64,000 nt of DNA, taken from Leucobacter insecticola (GTDB lineage: Bacteria; Actinomycetota; Actinomycetes; Actinomycetales; Microbacteriaceae). Location: positions 496,001-560,000 of the forward strand of contig NZ_CP049934.1 in assembly GCF_011382965.1 (NCBI RefSeq). The letters run 5' to 3'. A program made the translations under genes and the position numbers. The number at the start of each line of letters is the position of its first letter. Position 1 is the first letter of the stretch. Shown piece by piece: positions 8,261-16,598 of this stretch. The notes beneath the pieces were generated by a model. That model was given only the letters and a program-made list of their open reading frames with translations. It did no database searches and was not told the DNA's origin.

Positions 8261-8659
8261 TCAGCCGACAAACATCGGCACAAACGACAACCCCAGGCTG
8301 GCCGCACCGATGATGGCGAGCGTCAGACCGACCACGTACAACTCGTGCACGACGGGTCGCCGCGCTTCAAACCGCAGTTTGGTCGGCCGCTTCTCGCTCA
8401 CGAAGGCGGGAAGTGATCCTTCCGCGTGTGCGAGGTCTGCATACTCGGGTTCCGTGAGCGGCCGCTCGCGCAGCTCACCCGCGGCGACCCAGCGCACCAG
8501 CACACCGTCACCCTGCGTCACAATGACCGCCTCAACCGGCAGCCACCGACCATCACCCGCGCGCACCAGCAACGCAATAAGCAGCAGCGGCGCACCGATC
8601 CCCAGGCCGATCCACGACAGGATCTCGCCGACCATGCCGAGGGTGTCGAGTACGCTCAT
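8261..8659 (-). CDS. Two-helix membrane protein of unknown function
   Basis: 132 residues with an N-terminal membrane segment (about 8-33, 'EILSWIGLGIGAPLLLIALL') and a C-terminal one (about 105-130), enclosing a soluble domain of about 70 residues with several short beta-like stretches ('PVEAVIVTQGDGVLVRW'). ATG 8659 follows AGAAAGG. I do not recognise a named family. The layout suggests an NfeD-like or signalling scaffold, but nothing specific supports that. Confidence 0.75.
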   Translation of the reverse strand: MSVLDTLGMVGEILSWIGLGIGAPLLLIALLVRAGDGRWLPVEAVIVTQGDGVLVRWVAAGELRERPLTEPEYADLAHAEGSLPAFVSEKRPTKLRFEARRPVVHELYVVGLTLAIIGAASLGLSFVPMFVG

Positions 8660-8715
8660 GTCTGCCTTTCTCTACGGTGCGAGTGTAGCGGGCTTGGTCA
8701 GGCTCTCCCCGAGAA

Positions 8716-8731
8716 TGTTTCACGTGGAGCA
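8716..8731. promoter_or_regulatory. Candidate parS (ParB-binding) site
   Basis: TGTTTCACGTGGAGCA matches the conserved parS palindrome TGTTTCACGTGAAACA at 14 of 16 positions, including the whole left half and central CACGTG. It is intergenic, 34 bases upstream of the glycerate kinase start. Chromosomal parS sites cluster around oriC, which fits the neighbouring division cluster. A CACGTG motif alone could be chance; the 14/16 match makes parS the preferred reading. Confidence 0.55.
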
Positions 8732-8764
8732 ACGCGACGCCGCAGGATCACGTAGCCTTACGGC

Positions 8765-9955
8765 ATGACCCAGGATGTCACCATCGTCGCCGTCGCACCC
8801 GACTCGTTCAAAGGGAGTTGCACCTCCGCAGAGGCGGCGAGCGCGCTCGCAGAAGGCGTGCGGCTAGTAATCGGCGAACGAGCAGCGATCCGCGAGATTC
8901 CCATGGCCGACGGCGGCGAAGGTACGCTCGCCACACTCGTCTCTGCATGGCAGGGCGAAGTCATCGAGGTGCCCACCACCGACGCGCTTGGGCGGCCACG
9001 CCGCGGGCGCATTGGTTCCGGGTTGGCACGGCAGCAGGCGTCGACGTCAGACTCAGCCGCGCGAATCGCGATCATCGAGACGGCCGACGCGAACGGGTTG
9101 CCGGCCGTTTCGGACCAGCCATTGCAGCCCCTCGACGCGGACTCCGGTGGGGTAGGGCGCTTGATCCGCGCGGCTCTTGATACCGGGGCAACGGAGATAC
9201 TGCTGTGCCTCGGCGGCTCAGCGACCAGCGACGGCGGTGCTGGGATGCTCCGCGAGCTCGGCGCGAGACTGCTCGATAATGCTGGCGTGCAGATTCGCGC
9301 CGGTGCTCGCGACCTCACACGCCTCGCGCGGATCGACCTGACCGGGATCGACTCGCGGCTGCGCGCCATCGCTATTCGCGTCGCCTGCGACGTCGATAAC
9401 CCGCTGACCGGGCCGCGGGGTGCCGCCGCCGTGTTCGGGCCGCAAAAGGGGGCGGATGCGGCAGCGGTGGAGCGGATAGATGCGGGCCTGGCACGGTTCG
9501 CGGAGGTGCTCGCTCACGCGGCCCAGCAGGATCCCACTGTGCTTCAGGCGCTCCCGGGTCTCGGTGCCGCGGGCGGTCTCGCGCTCGGCCTCGTTGCGCT
9601 CTTCAACGCCGAACTGGTGCCCGGATCCGAGCTGGTGAGCGAGTCGATCGGTCTCCGTGATGCACTCGCCGGAGCGGACCTCATCATCACCGGGGAGGGC
9701 CGTCTCGATGCGCAGTCGTTCGACGGAAAGGTCGTTTCGCGGATCCGCGCCGACGCTGAACCCGGCACCCCCGTGATCGTGGTTGCCGGATCCCTCGGGA
9801 TCTCCGCCCACGAAGCGCGGGAAGCGGGGATCACAGCCGCATTTTCGATCGCGCCCGGCCCCCGGTCTCTCGCTGAACTCCAGCGGGAATGTCTCGAGCT
9901 CCTGGCAGAAACTGCGGCGCACGCGACGAGCCTGTTTATTGCGGCACGACAGTAG
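8765..9955 (+). CDS. glxK: Glycerate kinase (GckA/GlxK family)
   Basis: 396 residues; converts D-glycerate plus ATP to phosphoglycerate plus ADP in the glyoxylate/serine branch of central metabolism. Recognised by the N-terminal 'APDSFKGSCTSAEAASALAE' (family start motif), 'PMADGGEGTLATLV' at about 44-57, 'LGGSATSDGGAGMLRELG' at about 149-166 and 'LIITGEGRLDAQSFDGKV' near 305-322. ATG 8765 is the only good start. Length is typical (370-400). Confidence 0.93.
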   Translation: MTQDVTIVAVAPDSFKGSCTSAEAASALAEGVRLVIGERAAIREIPMADGGEGTLATLVSAWQGEVIEVPTTDALGRPRRGRIGSGLARQQASTSDSAARIAIIETADANGLPAVSDQPLQPLDADSGGVGRLIRAALDTGATEILLCLGGSATSDGGAGMLRELGARLLDNAGVQIRAGARDLTRLARIDLTGIDSRLRAIAIRVACDVDNPLTGPRGAAAVFGPQKGADAAAVERIDAGLARFAEVLAHAAQQDPTVLQALPGLGAAGGLALGLVALFNAELVPGSELVSESIGLRDALAGADLIITGEGRLDAQSFDGKVVSRIRADAEPGTPVIVVAGSLGISAHEAREAGITAAFSIAPGPRSLAELQRECLELLAETAAHATSLFIAARQ

Positions 9956-9994
9956 CGCAGCCGGTCGAGCAAGCACTGCCGTAACATTGAGTCA

Positions 9995-11515
9995 GTGACC
10001 GACCCCACCCCGCAGGAATCCGCCAGCATCGATCCCGAGGATCTCGCCCTCGCCCTGCGCGTCATCGAATCCGTGTACGCACTGCCCGCGGATCACCCCG
10101 ATTTTCTCGCGGTACGCAGAGCAACCTCGGCGATGTTCAAGGCGGTGAAGCTCAAGCGTCGTCAGGATAATCGCAACGCTGTCGCTGCCGCCGATCGCGC
10201 CGTCATCGCCGCAACGGCAACCGGCGCGCCGGATCGCATCGATGATGAAACCCGGGGAATCCCGCTCAGCACCAGCACCGATGCCCCGATCGCCGGGGAG
10301 CTCATCAAGCCCCGCAACTGCTACATCTGCAAGCAGCCCTACACACTGGTGGATGCGTTTTACCACCAGCTGTGCCCCGCATGCGCGAAATTCAGCCACC
10401 ACAAACGCAACGCGAGCACGGACCTCACCGGGAAACGCGCGCTTCTGACCGGTGGCCGAGCGAAGATCGGGATGCACATCGCCCTCCGACTCCTCCGCGA
10501 CGGGGCACACACGACCATCACCACCCGCTTTCCCCGCGATGCCGCCCGCCGCTTCGCCTCGCTGCCCGATGCAGCAGACTGGTTGCACCGCCTCCGCATC
10601 GTCGGGATTGACCTGCGTGATCCGGCCCAGGTGATTGCGCTCGCAGACTCCGTCGCCGCCCGCGGCCCCCTCGACATCCTCATCAACAACGCCGCGCAAA
10701 CCGTGCGCCGCTCCCCCGGCTCGTACTCGCTGCTCGCAGACGCCGAGTCTGCGCCGCTCCCCAACGGGCCGCTGCCGGAGATCGAGATCCTCGGACAGTC
10801 AGCACTGCTGCATCCGCGCGCGCTCGAAGCGTCGATCGAAGCTTCAGGCGGCACTGGCGGCACGGGATCCGCGCCGACTACCCTCGCGGGCACCATCGCG
10901 GCGGGGCTGGCCCAGAGCCTGAACGCGAGCGAACTCAGTACTCTCGCGATGACCGCGGGTTCGTCGTCTCTCGACAAGCACGCGGACGGCACCGCGATCG
11001 ACGCGGGAGGATTGGTTCCCGATGTTGCTCACGTCAACAGCTGGGTGCAGCACGTGCAGGAGGTCGATCCGCTGGAGATGCTCGAGGTGCAGCTGTGCAA
11101 CACCACCGCGCCGTTCCTGCTCATCAGCCGCCTGCGCGCTTCGATGGCCGCCGCGGAGGCCGGGCGCACGTATGTGGTGAATGTCTCGGCGATGGAGGGG
11201 CAGTTTGGGCGCCGGTACAAGGGCCCCGGCCACCCGCACACGAACATGGCGAAGGCGGCGCTGAATATGCTCACCCGGACCAGCGCCGAAGAGATGTTTG
11301 AGACCGACCGGATCCTGATGACCGCGGTCGATACCGGTTGGATCACCGATGAGCGTCCGCACTTCACAAAGGTGCGGCTCGCCGAAGAGGGCTTTCACGC
11401 ACCGCTCGACCTCGTCGATGGTGCCGCCCGCGTGTACGACCCGATCGTGCGCGGCGAAGCGGGCGAGGATCTGTACGGTTGCTTCCTGAAGGACTATCGG
11501 CCGAGCCCCTGGTGA
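9995..11515 (+). CDS. SDR-family oxidoreductase with N-terminal zinc-ribbon-like segment
   Basis: 506 residues, GTG start at 9995. An N-terminal region (1-150) ends in a four-Cys element, 'CYICKQPYTLVDAFYHQLCP' plus Cys, that looks like a zinc knuckle. The Rossmann dehydrogenase domain then begins: 'GKRALLTGGRAKIGMHIALR' carries the TGxxxxIG dinucleotide motif, 'LDILINNAAQT' the NNAA motif, and a Y-x-x-x-(N/K) region appears around 'YKGPGHPHTNMAKAALNM'. The protein has a long insert between the NNAA motif and the active site. Its last codons (D-Y-R-P-S-P-W) are duplicated 665 bases downstream beyond a hicAB module. Confidence 0.85.
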   Translation: MTDPTPQESASIDPEDLALALRVIESVYALPADHPDFLAVRRATSAMFKAVKLKRRQDNRNAVAAADRAVIAATATGAPDRIDDETRGIPLSTSTDAPIAGELIKPRNCYICKQPYTLVDAFYHQLCPACAKFSHHKRNASTDLTGKRALLTGGRAKIGMHIALRLLRDGAHTTITTRFPRDAARRFASLPDAADWLHRLRIVGIDLRDPAQVIALADSVAARGPLDILINNAAQTVRRSPGSYSLLADAESAPLPNGPLPEIEILGQSALLHPRALEASIEASGGTGGTGSAPTTLAGTIAAGLAQSLNASELSTLAMTAGSSSLDKHADGTAIDAGGLVPDVAHVNSWVQHVQEVDPLEMLEVQLCNTTAPFLLISRLRASMAAAEAGRTYVVNVSAMEGQFGRRYKGPGHPHTNMAKAALNMLTRTSAEEMFETDRILMTAVDTGWITDERPHFTKVRLAEEGFHAPLDLVDGAARVYDPIVRGEAGEDLYGCFLKDYRPSPW

Positions 11516-11516
11516 T
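11481..11516. repeat. Left copy of 36-bp direct repeat flanking hicAB (end of SDR gene)
   Basis: These 36 bases, covering the last codons and stop of the SDR gene, recur at 12146-12181 with a single difference (CTG versus TTG, both Leu in the same frame). The two copies bracket the 629-bp hicAB segment exactly, as target or attachment repeats bracket an inserted element. Confidence 0.8.
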
Positions 11517-11530
11517 ATCCATCCCTTTTT

Positions 11531-11548
11531 AGTATCAATAGTGATACT
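11531..11548. promoter_or_regulatory. Likely HicB operator upstream of hicA
   Basis: A perfect 7-bp inverted repeat, AGTATCA at 11531-11537 and TGATACT at 11542-11548, with a four-base spacer, lies eight bases before the hicA start codon. Toxin-antitoxin operons of this type are repressed by the antitoxin (here a ribbon-helix-helix HicB) at such palindromes. The assignment is from position and symmetry only. Confidence 0.5.
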
Positions 11549-11556
11549 CTTGTGTT

Positions 11557-11808
11557 GTGGTCAGAGTTGAGCAAATCATCGAGCAGATGCGGAAGAACCC
11601 AAAAGGCGTGCGCTTCTCTGATCTCGCGAAAGTGTGTGATGAGCATTTCGGCGAACCACGCCAACGAGGGACTTCGCATCGCGTATATCGGATGCCGTGG
11701 GCGGGAGATCCTCGCGTGAATATTCAAGATGACAAGGGGAAGGCGAAACCCTATCAAGTTGGCCAGGTGCTCGCCGCAATCGACAGGCTGAAAGGGGAGA
11801 AAAAATGA
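11557..11808 (+). CDS. hicA: HicA-like toxin (type II toxin-antitoxin)
   Basis: 83 residues beginning at GTG 11557. The double-stranded-RNA-binding-like HicA fold is suggested by 'GTSHRVYRMPWAGDPRVNIQ' (the G-S-H catalytic-His region, H at about 47) and the C-terminal 'AKPYQVGQVLAAIDRL'. HicA toxins are mRNA interferases that stop translation. No Shine-Dalgarno sequence is apparent in the eight bases after the operator, so the mRNA may be leaderless. Stop overlaps the antitoxin ATG (11805) in an ATGA junction. Confidence 0.8.
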   Translation: MVRVEQIIEQMRKNPKGVRFSDLAKVCDEHFGEPRQRGTSHRVYRMPWAGDPRVNIQDDKGKAKPYQVGQVLAAIDRLKGEKK

Positions 11809-12131
11809 ATGCCGATCACTACACCTACCGGGTGCGCTGGTCCGGTGATGATGAATCATACATCGGGACCGTGGCAGAGTTTAGATCGCTCTCATGGGCC
11901 GCAGATAATCAGCTCGAGGCATTGAAGGGCATTAGAGCGCTGGTCTCTGAGGTTCTCGAAGATATGAAGAAGACCGGCGAGGCTTTGCCTGCGGCAATCG
12001 CGGATCGCGAGTACTCGGGCAAGTTCATGGTGCGTATCCCTCCGGAGGCTCACCGACAGCTCGCGATCGATGCAGCAGAACAATCGGTTTCCCTGAACCG
12101 CCTCGTATCCAACCGGCTTGTTGGTTCGTGA
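11805..12131 (+). CDS. hicB: HicB-family antitoxin
   Basis: 108 residues. The N-terminal part has the degraded RNase-H-like HicB fold ('YTYRVRWSGDDESYIGTVAE' then 'LSWAADNQLEALKGI'), and the C-terminus is a ribbon-helix-helix DNA-binding segment ('KFMVRIPPEAHRQLAIDAAE'). It should neutralise the HicA-like toxin and autorepress the operon. It overlaps the toxin gene by four bases. The whole module sits between direct repeats made of the end of the SDR gene. Confidence 0.85.
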   Translation: MNADHYTYRVRWSGDDESYIGTVAEFRSLSWAADNQLEALKGIRALVSEVLEDMKKTGEALPAAIADREYSGKFMVRIPPEAHRQLAIDAAEQSVSLNRLVSNRLVGS

Positions 12132-12145
12132 GGCCCGCTATCGCT

Positions 12146-12181
12146 GCTTCTTGAAGGACTATCGGCCGAGCCCCTGGTGAT
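12146..12181. repeat. Right copy of 36-bp direct repeat flanking hicAB
   Basis: Near-identical to 11481-11516 and preserving the same reading frame to the SDR stop codon. This copy, not the left one, is joined to the complementary arm of a terminator hairpin, suggesting that it is the original end of the SDR gene and that the hicAB segment brought the left copy. Confidence 0.8.
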
Positions 12182-12196
12182 CCGGGGCCCGGCCGA
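12162..12196. terminator. Hairpin terminator, bidirectional
   Basis: TCGGCCGAGCCCC (12162-12174) pairs with GGGGCCCGGCCGA (12184-12196): 12 pairs and one A-C mismatch, nine-base loop. It lies between convergent units (SDR/hicAB from the left, succinate-semialdehyde dehydrogenase from the right). Its left arm is inside the duplicated SDR gene end. Confidence 0.6.
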
Positions 12197-12210
12197 TCCT
12201 GAATCGAGAC

Positions 12211-13587
12211 CTACGCCGCGACGAAGAAGAGCCGCTTGTTCGCGAACTCCCCGATCCCGACCGGACCCATCTCGCGACCAAAGCCCGACTGCTTCACGCC
12301 ACCAAACGGAATCTCCGCGGCCTCCGCAGCGATGATGTTGACGTGAGACATGCCCACCTCAAGCCGCGAAGCCACACGGGTCGCACGAGCTTCGTCGGCC
12401 GAGAACACCGAACCGCCCAAACCAAACGCACAATCATTGGCAAGCTCGAGCGCTTCCTGCTCGCTCGACACCCGGTACACGGTCGCCACGGGCCCGAAGA
12501 TCTCGGTGCCGTAGGACTCGGAATCGCGCGGCACGTTGGTGAGCACCGTCGGCGCGTAGTACGCACTCGGACCCTCAGAGAGCACACCGCCGGCGAGGAT
12601 CGTCGCCCCCTCGGAAACAGCCTTCTGCACCTGCGCGTGCACGGTTTCTGCCGCGGCACGAGAGGACAGCGGCACGTACTCACCATCGGCAAGGTTCAGC
12701 TGGTCGCCGGGCACGAGCCCCTCGGCCAGCTTCACAAGCTCCGCCACAAACTCATCGTAGATATCGTCCATCACGATGAGACGCTTGTTCGAGTTGCACA
12801 CCTGGCCGACGTTGTAGACGCGGAAATCCCAGGCCGCCTTCGCAACATCGGCAACGTTGTCGGAGTCGAGCACCACCATGGGGTCGATCCCGCCCAGCTC
12901 TAGCACACACTTCTTCAGGTGTGTGCCAGCCTGCGCACCAATGATTGCGCCCGCCCGCTCAGAGCCGGTCAGCGAGACACCCTGCACCCGCGGATCCGCG
13001 ATGATCGTCGCGATCTGATCATGCGAGGCGAACACGTTCTGGTAGCCGCCAACGGGAACGCCGGCCTCCTCCATGATCTCCTGGATCGTGAGTGCCGAAC
13101 GCGCGCAGATGTCTGCGTGCTTGAGCAGGATCGTGTTCCCCAGCACCAGGTTCGGGGCCGCGAAGCGAGCCACCTGATAATAGGGGAAATTCCACGGCAT
13201 CACGCCGAGCAGCGCGCCCACGGGCAGGTGCTCGATGTACGCCTTGCCCGGGATCGTCGACGGGATCTCGTAATCGGTGATCAGGCTGGGCCCGTGCACC
13301 GCGTAGTACTCAATGATCGAGGCCGCAAACTCAACCTCGTCGATCGACTCGGCGATGGACTTGCCCATCTCCACCGCGATCAGGCGCGCAAGCTCCTCTT
13401 TGCGCTCGTAAAAGATCTCGGCGACCCGCTTCACGACAGCGGCGCGCTCCTGCACGCTCCGCTCCCGCCACTCTCGGTACACGGCATCGGCGCTCGCAAG
13501 CACCTCTTCGATCTGCGCATCGGTTGCGGCCTCGAACGTCTCGAGAACCTCGCCCGTGGCAGGATTCTGCACCCGGTACTTGGACAT
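12211..13587 (-). CDS. gabD: NAD(P)-dependent succinate-semialdehyde dehydrogenase-type aldehyde dehydrogenase
   Basis: 458 residues, aldehyde dehydrogenase superfamily of the GabD/Sad type that oxidises succinate semialdehyde to succinate. The general base Glu is in 'VLELGGIDPMVVLDSDN' and the catalytic Cys in 'YNVGQVCNSNKRLIV'; the cofactor-contact segment 'GVMPWNFPYYQVARF' is intact. ATG 13587 follows GGAGG. No GABA transaminase is adjacent, so the physiological aldehyde is inferred from family resemblance only. Confidence 0.85.
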   Translation of the reverse strand: MSKYRVQNPATGEVLETFEAATDAQIEEVLASADAVYREWRERSVQERAAVVKRVAEIFYERKEELARLIAVEMGKSIAESIDEVEFAASIIEYYAVHGPSLITDYEIPSTIPGKAYIEHLPVGALLGVMPWNFPYYQVARFAAPNLVLGNTILLKHADICARSALTIQEIMEEAGVPVGGYQNVFASHDQIATIIADPRVQGVSLTGSERAGAIIGAQAGTHLKKCVLELGGIDPMVVLDSDNVADVAKAAWDFRVYNVGQVCNSNKRLIVMDDIYDEFVAELVKLAEGLVPGDQLNLADGEYVPLSSRAAAETVHAQVQKAVSEGATILAGGVLSEGPSAYYAPTVLTNVPRDSESYGTEIFGPVATVYRVSSEQEALELANDCAFGLGGSVFSADEARATRVASRLEVGMSHVNIIAAEAAEIPFGGVKQSGFGREMGPVGIGEFANKRLFFVAA

Positions 13588-13718
13588 GTATATCGTTCCT
13601 CCAGATAGGGAAATAGCGGCCAGGTCAACACGCGTGACGCGTCCCCAGCCACTAGAAAACTATCACTGCGCGGGTGGAAGCCGAAGGCCAGACGGAACGC
13701 GCACGGCCGATATACGCA

Positions 13719-13754
13719 GCAGGGCCCCGATCCCAAACGAGATCGAGGCCCTGC
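13719..13754. terminator. Hairpin between the S1 protease end and gabD start
   Basis: GCAGGGCC-CGATC on the left pairs with GATCG-GGCCCTGC on the right (13 pairs, one mismatched/bulged base on each side, eight-base loop). Positioned downstream of the protease stop, so probably its terminator, although no T-run is present. Confidence 0.5.
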
Positions 13755-13802
13755 TATTGGTGTACGATCTCGCACAACCCGGGTCAGGAAGACCCGGCAG
13801 CG

Positions 13803-15842
13803 CTACGCCCGGTTCGCAGCCCTGCGGCGAGCAACGAGCGCCGCTGCTCCACCTGCAACGAGCAGCATCGCGATGGTTGCTACGCCAAGCGGCAGCTGGC
13901 TACCAGTGGTGGCCAGTGCGTTGGGGTCAGTGGCGCCCCCATTGGGGAGCGGTGCAGGGAGATAATCTGCACCCAGGACGACAAAGCGCACGGCTGCTTC
14001 CCTCGAAGCCACCGCATTGACGGTCTGGGTTGCGGAAACCGCGTAATTGGCAGCCTGGAGCGCACCACCGAGTTCAACGGTCCACTTGCCGTTGGTGACA
14101 ACTGCCGTATACGTCGTTGCTGCACGCGTGATCCCCGTCACAGAAACGTTCACCGTCGCGCCGTCAATACCCGTGCCCGAGATGGCGCTCGGCGCCTTCT
14201 CTGCTGCAAAGCTGTCTCCGTCGGTGAGCGACGTAATGGCCGGGGAGACCGGACGCACCGTGGCGACAGAGGTGCCCGCGGGAGAGGTCTCCCCCTGGAA
14301 CTCCTGAGTTGCGCTCACGGCGTGCTCGCCGATCTCCAGTTCCACGTCAAGGGTCCAGTCGCCGCCAGCGCCAACGGTGGCCGTGCCAACGACCTCGCCA
14401 TCAACGGTCACGGTGACCTCCGCGGTCGGGATGCCCGTGCCGCTCAGGGTGATCTGTGACTTGTCGGTATCAACCGCAGCAATGGTCGGCATTGCCATGT
14501 CGACAACGAGAGCGTGGCTGACCGTCTGTGACCGGCTATGCCCGTTCGTCGCGGCAAATGTGTAGCTGTAGTTGCCTCGATCGGTCGGGGCTGCGACCGA
14601 GAATGTGCCACCACTCACCGGGGCGGTCTGCGCAGCGCCGCCGTTGACGGTGTACGTCACTGATGCCGCGTTCGCGGGTGCGGTGCCGGTGATTGCGGTG
14701 CCCGGCTGCACGTGTCCGTTATTCGCCGGAGCTGTTACTGCGGGCTTCGCGATGTCCAGCGCAATCTCGTAACCGCCGGTGTAAGGGAGCGCATCCTTCA
14801 GGCGGGTTGACCAAGTGTACTCTCCGCTCGCGGGACCCCCACTCACGATGCCGACCGCCTTATCACCCTGAATCACGGCACCACCGGAGTCCCCCGGATT
14901 AGATTCTGCGTTCGACAAGAAGCCATGTACCCAGCGACCGTCAATCTTCCAGTAACCGTCGAGGACCTCGACCTGAGTGGGGTTGCCCTGCACATCCTGA
15001 AGCGTGGTCAGTGTCTTGCCCTGGCGAAAGCCTGTGGTCCGGCCGGACATTGCAACGGCCCCGGAAACCGGATTGGCAACGCTGCGCACCGGGAGCGTGC
15101 TGGCGGCGAGGTTGTCGCTCGGCGCACCCGACCAGTCGGTGACCGCCGGGTAGATTGACACACCGGGGTTCGTGACGTTGATTACCGATATGTCGGTGGA
15201 ACTCGGGTCGTTCTCGGCTCCGTTGGAGTTTCCCGGTCCGCCGTGCTGGGAAAACGCGAATTCGCCGAGTACCCCGGTGCCATTGCTCTCGTAGCCGGGC
15301 CCACCGACCGCGGGCTCCGTCGACGGCTTGCTGAGCGCCGTGGTCGTAAGGGCACCATCATGTGTGCAGTGGCCGGCACTGATCAATGCCGGAGCGCCGC
15401 TGCTGCTCCACGCGGAGAAACCGACGGAGCAGGAGTAGATCATTCCGCCATCCTCCGCAATGTAGCCGGCACCACCCACAACGTCTGTTGCAGCGAACGC
15501 CTGAGCCTTCTCGGCGAAGGCGACCTGGCGTACGCCTTCGACCTGCCCATCCGCGACGGCGTCCGCATACTTGATGACCTCGTCGGTTTTTTCGGCCTTA
15601 TCGACAAGAATGACGACACCCTCGCCCGAGCTGACTCCACCAGCCATTGGCTCGGTGCCGGTCGAGGCCGCGAACCCCGAGATCGCGTCAAGAACCTCTT
15701 GCTGGACCTCGTCCTGCGATGAATCTGTCTGCTGTGCTGGCCGTGTCTGCGGAGCCTCAGCGTTCGCGGGACCCGCCAGCACCAGGCTGCCGAATCCGAG
15801 AGTGAGCGCTGCGCACAGCGCCAGTGGGCGTAATTCTTGCAC
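13803..15842 (-). CDS. Secreted S1-family serine protease with Ig-like repeats and LATTG sorting signal
   Basis: 679 residues from GTG 15842, where an AGGGA ribosome-binding site is followed by a clear signal peptide ending 'GPANA'; the frame is open to GTG 15962 but that adds 40 atypical residues with no ribosome-binding site. The chymotrypsin-like domain shows His in 'ALISAGHCTHDG', Asp in 'SSTDISVINV' and Ser in 'SNPGDSGGAVIQG'. Three or four bacterial Ig-like repeats follow. The C-terminus has LATTG, a hydrophobic helix and a 'RRRAANR' tail, the layout of a wall-anchored protein; LAxTG is the signal used by class E sortases, and such a sortase is at 35369. Confidence 0.9.
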   Translation of the reverse strand: MQELRPLALCAALTLGFGSLVLAGPANAEAPQTRPAQQTDSSQDEVQQEVLDAISGFAASTGTEPMAGGVSSGEGVVILVDKAEKTDEVIKYADAVADGQVEGVRQVAFAEKAQAFAATDVVGGAGYIAEDGGMIYSCSVGFSAWSSSGAPALISAGHCTHDGALTTTALSKPSTEPAVGGPGYESNGTGVLGEFAFSQHGGPGNSNGAENDPSSTDISVINVTNPGVSIYPAVTDWSGAPSDNLAASTLPVRSVANPVSGAVAMSGRTTGFRQGKTLTTLQDVQGNPTQVEVLDGYWKIDGRWVHGFLSNAESNPGDSGGAVIQGDKAVGIVSGGPASGEYTWSTRLKDALPYTGGYEIALDIAKPAVTAPANNGHVQPGTAITGTAPANAASVTYTVNGGAAQTAPVSGGTFSVAAPTDRGNYSYTFAATNGHSRSQTVSHALVVDMAMPTIAAVDTDKSQITLSGTGIPTAEVTVTVDGEVVGTATVGAGGDWTLDVELEIGEHAVSATQEFQGETSPAGTSVATVRPVSPAITSLTDGDSFAAEKAPSAISGTGIDGATVNVSVTGITRAATTYTAVVTNGKWTVELGGALQAANYAVSATQTVNAVASREAAVRFVVLGADYLPAPLPNGGATDPNALATTGSQLPLGVATIAMLLVAGGAAALVARRRAANRA

Positions 15843-16062
15843 TATATGTAGTCCCTGCGTCGTTTGAGCATATGGAGTGGCGTTTCCCGAGTTCAGAAAC
15901 CTGCGGAAGCTGTTGCGAAGATGCTTACTGAACGACCAAACTGGCAAAGACGCCAATTTCACAGTATGGGCAATATTTCACATATCAAAATCAAACGAGT
16001 TTCCTAGCTGCTTAGCTGCCCAGCTCCTTGGCGAATCGGCTTCGCCACCTTAGGCTCTGGAT

Positions 16063-16512
16063 ATGCGGCAATTATCTGGGACACCCGGAACGACAGCGCG
16101 GTGGCGGACCATTACGTTTGCCTGCGTGATGACAGTGACAGCGGTGATCACGTTTACGGGGTGCGCTCTGAATTCCCAAACACCGACAGCCCAGGGGGAA
16201 ACACCGATGCTGAAGCAAGAAATCATTGGAACGTGGGAATCTGCGGAGAAAGGCTCGCCGTTTCTCAGTTTCTCGGCGGACGGTCGTGTTTCCGGAAGCG
16301 ACGGCTGCAATGGCATCTCAACGGACTATGTGGTCACCAATGAAGAGATTGTGCTGCAGGAGTTCGCCTCGACACGCAAAGCCTGTCAGGGCGTCGATGA
16401 TTGGTTGCGCGGCGTGCGCAGCGTCACCGTTGACGGGACAACACTCCACGTCGTAAATAAGGCAGGCGAGGAAATAGGTCAGCTTCAACTTGTCAAGGAT
16501 GGCGCCCCGTAG
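16063..16512 (+). CDS. META-domain (HslJ-like) lipoprotein
   Basis: 149 residues from ATG 16063; ATG 16129 is an alternative that would begin directly at the hydrophobic core. A lipobox is present as 'VITFTGC' (Cys34). The mature part is a META domain: 'IIGTWESAEKGSPFLSFSAD' then 'GRVSGSDGCNGISTDYVV', with the family's GxDGCN motif, and the closing 'DDWLRGVRSVTVDGTTLHV'. META/HslJ proteins are envelope proteins of unclear role, sometimes linked with antibiotic or stress tolerance. Confidence 0.82.
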   Translation: MRQLSGTPGTTARWRTITFACVMTVTAVITFTGCALNSQTPTAQGETPMLKQEIIGTWESAEKGSPFLSFSADGRVSGSDGCNGISTDYVVTNEEIVLQEFASTRKACQGVDDWLRGVRSVTVDGTTLHVVNKAGEEIGQLQLVKDGAP

Positions 16513-16598
16513 CTGCGGGATCCAATGCACCGGGAGTTGTGCCCCTCATCCCCGGGTCGCCGGGTCGGGTCCAGCCAGAACCCGCTCCGACCCCCAAC

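Noticed and set aside
14925..15867. Several open frames antisense to the S1 protease gene
   Set aside because: All are shadows of the protease coding strand; its catalytic motifs and signal peptide fix the real frame.
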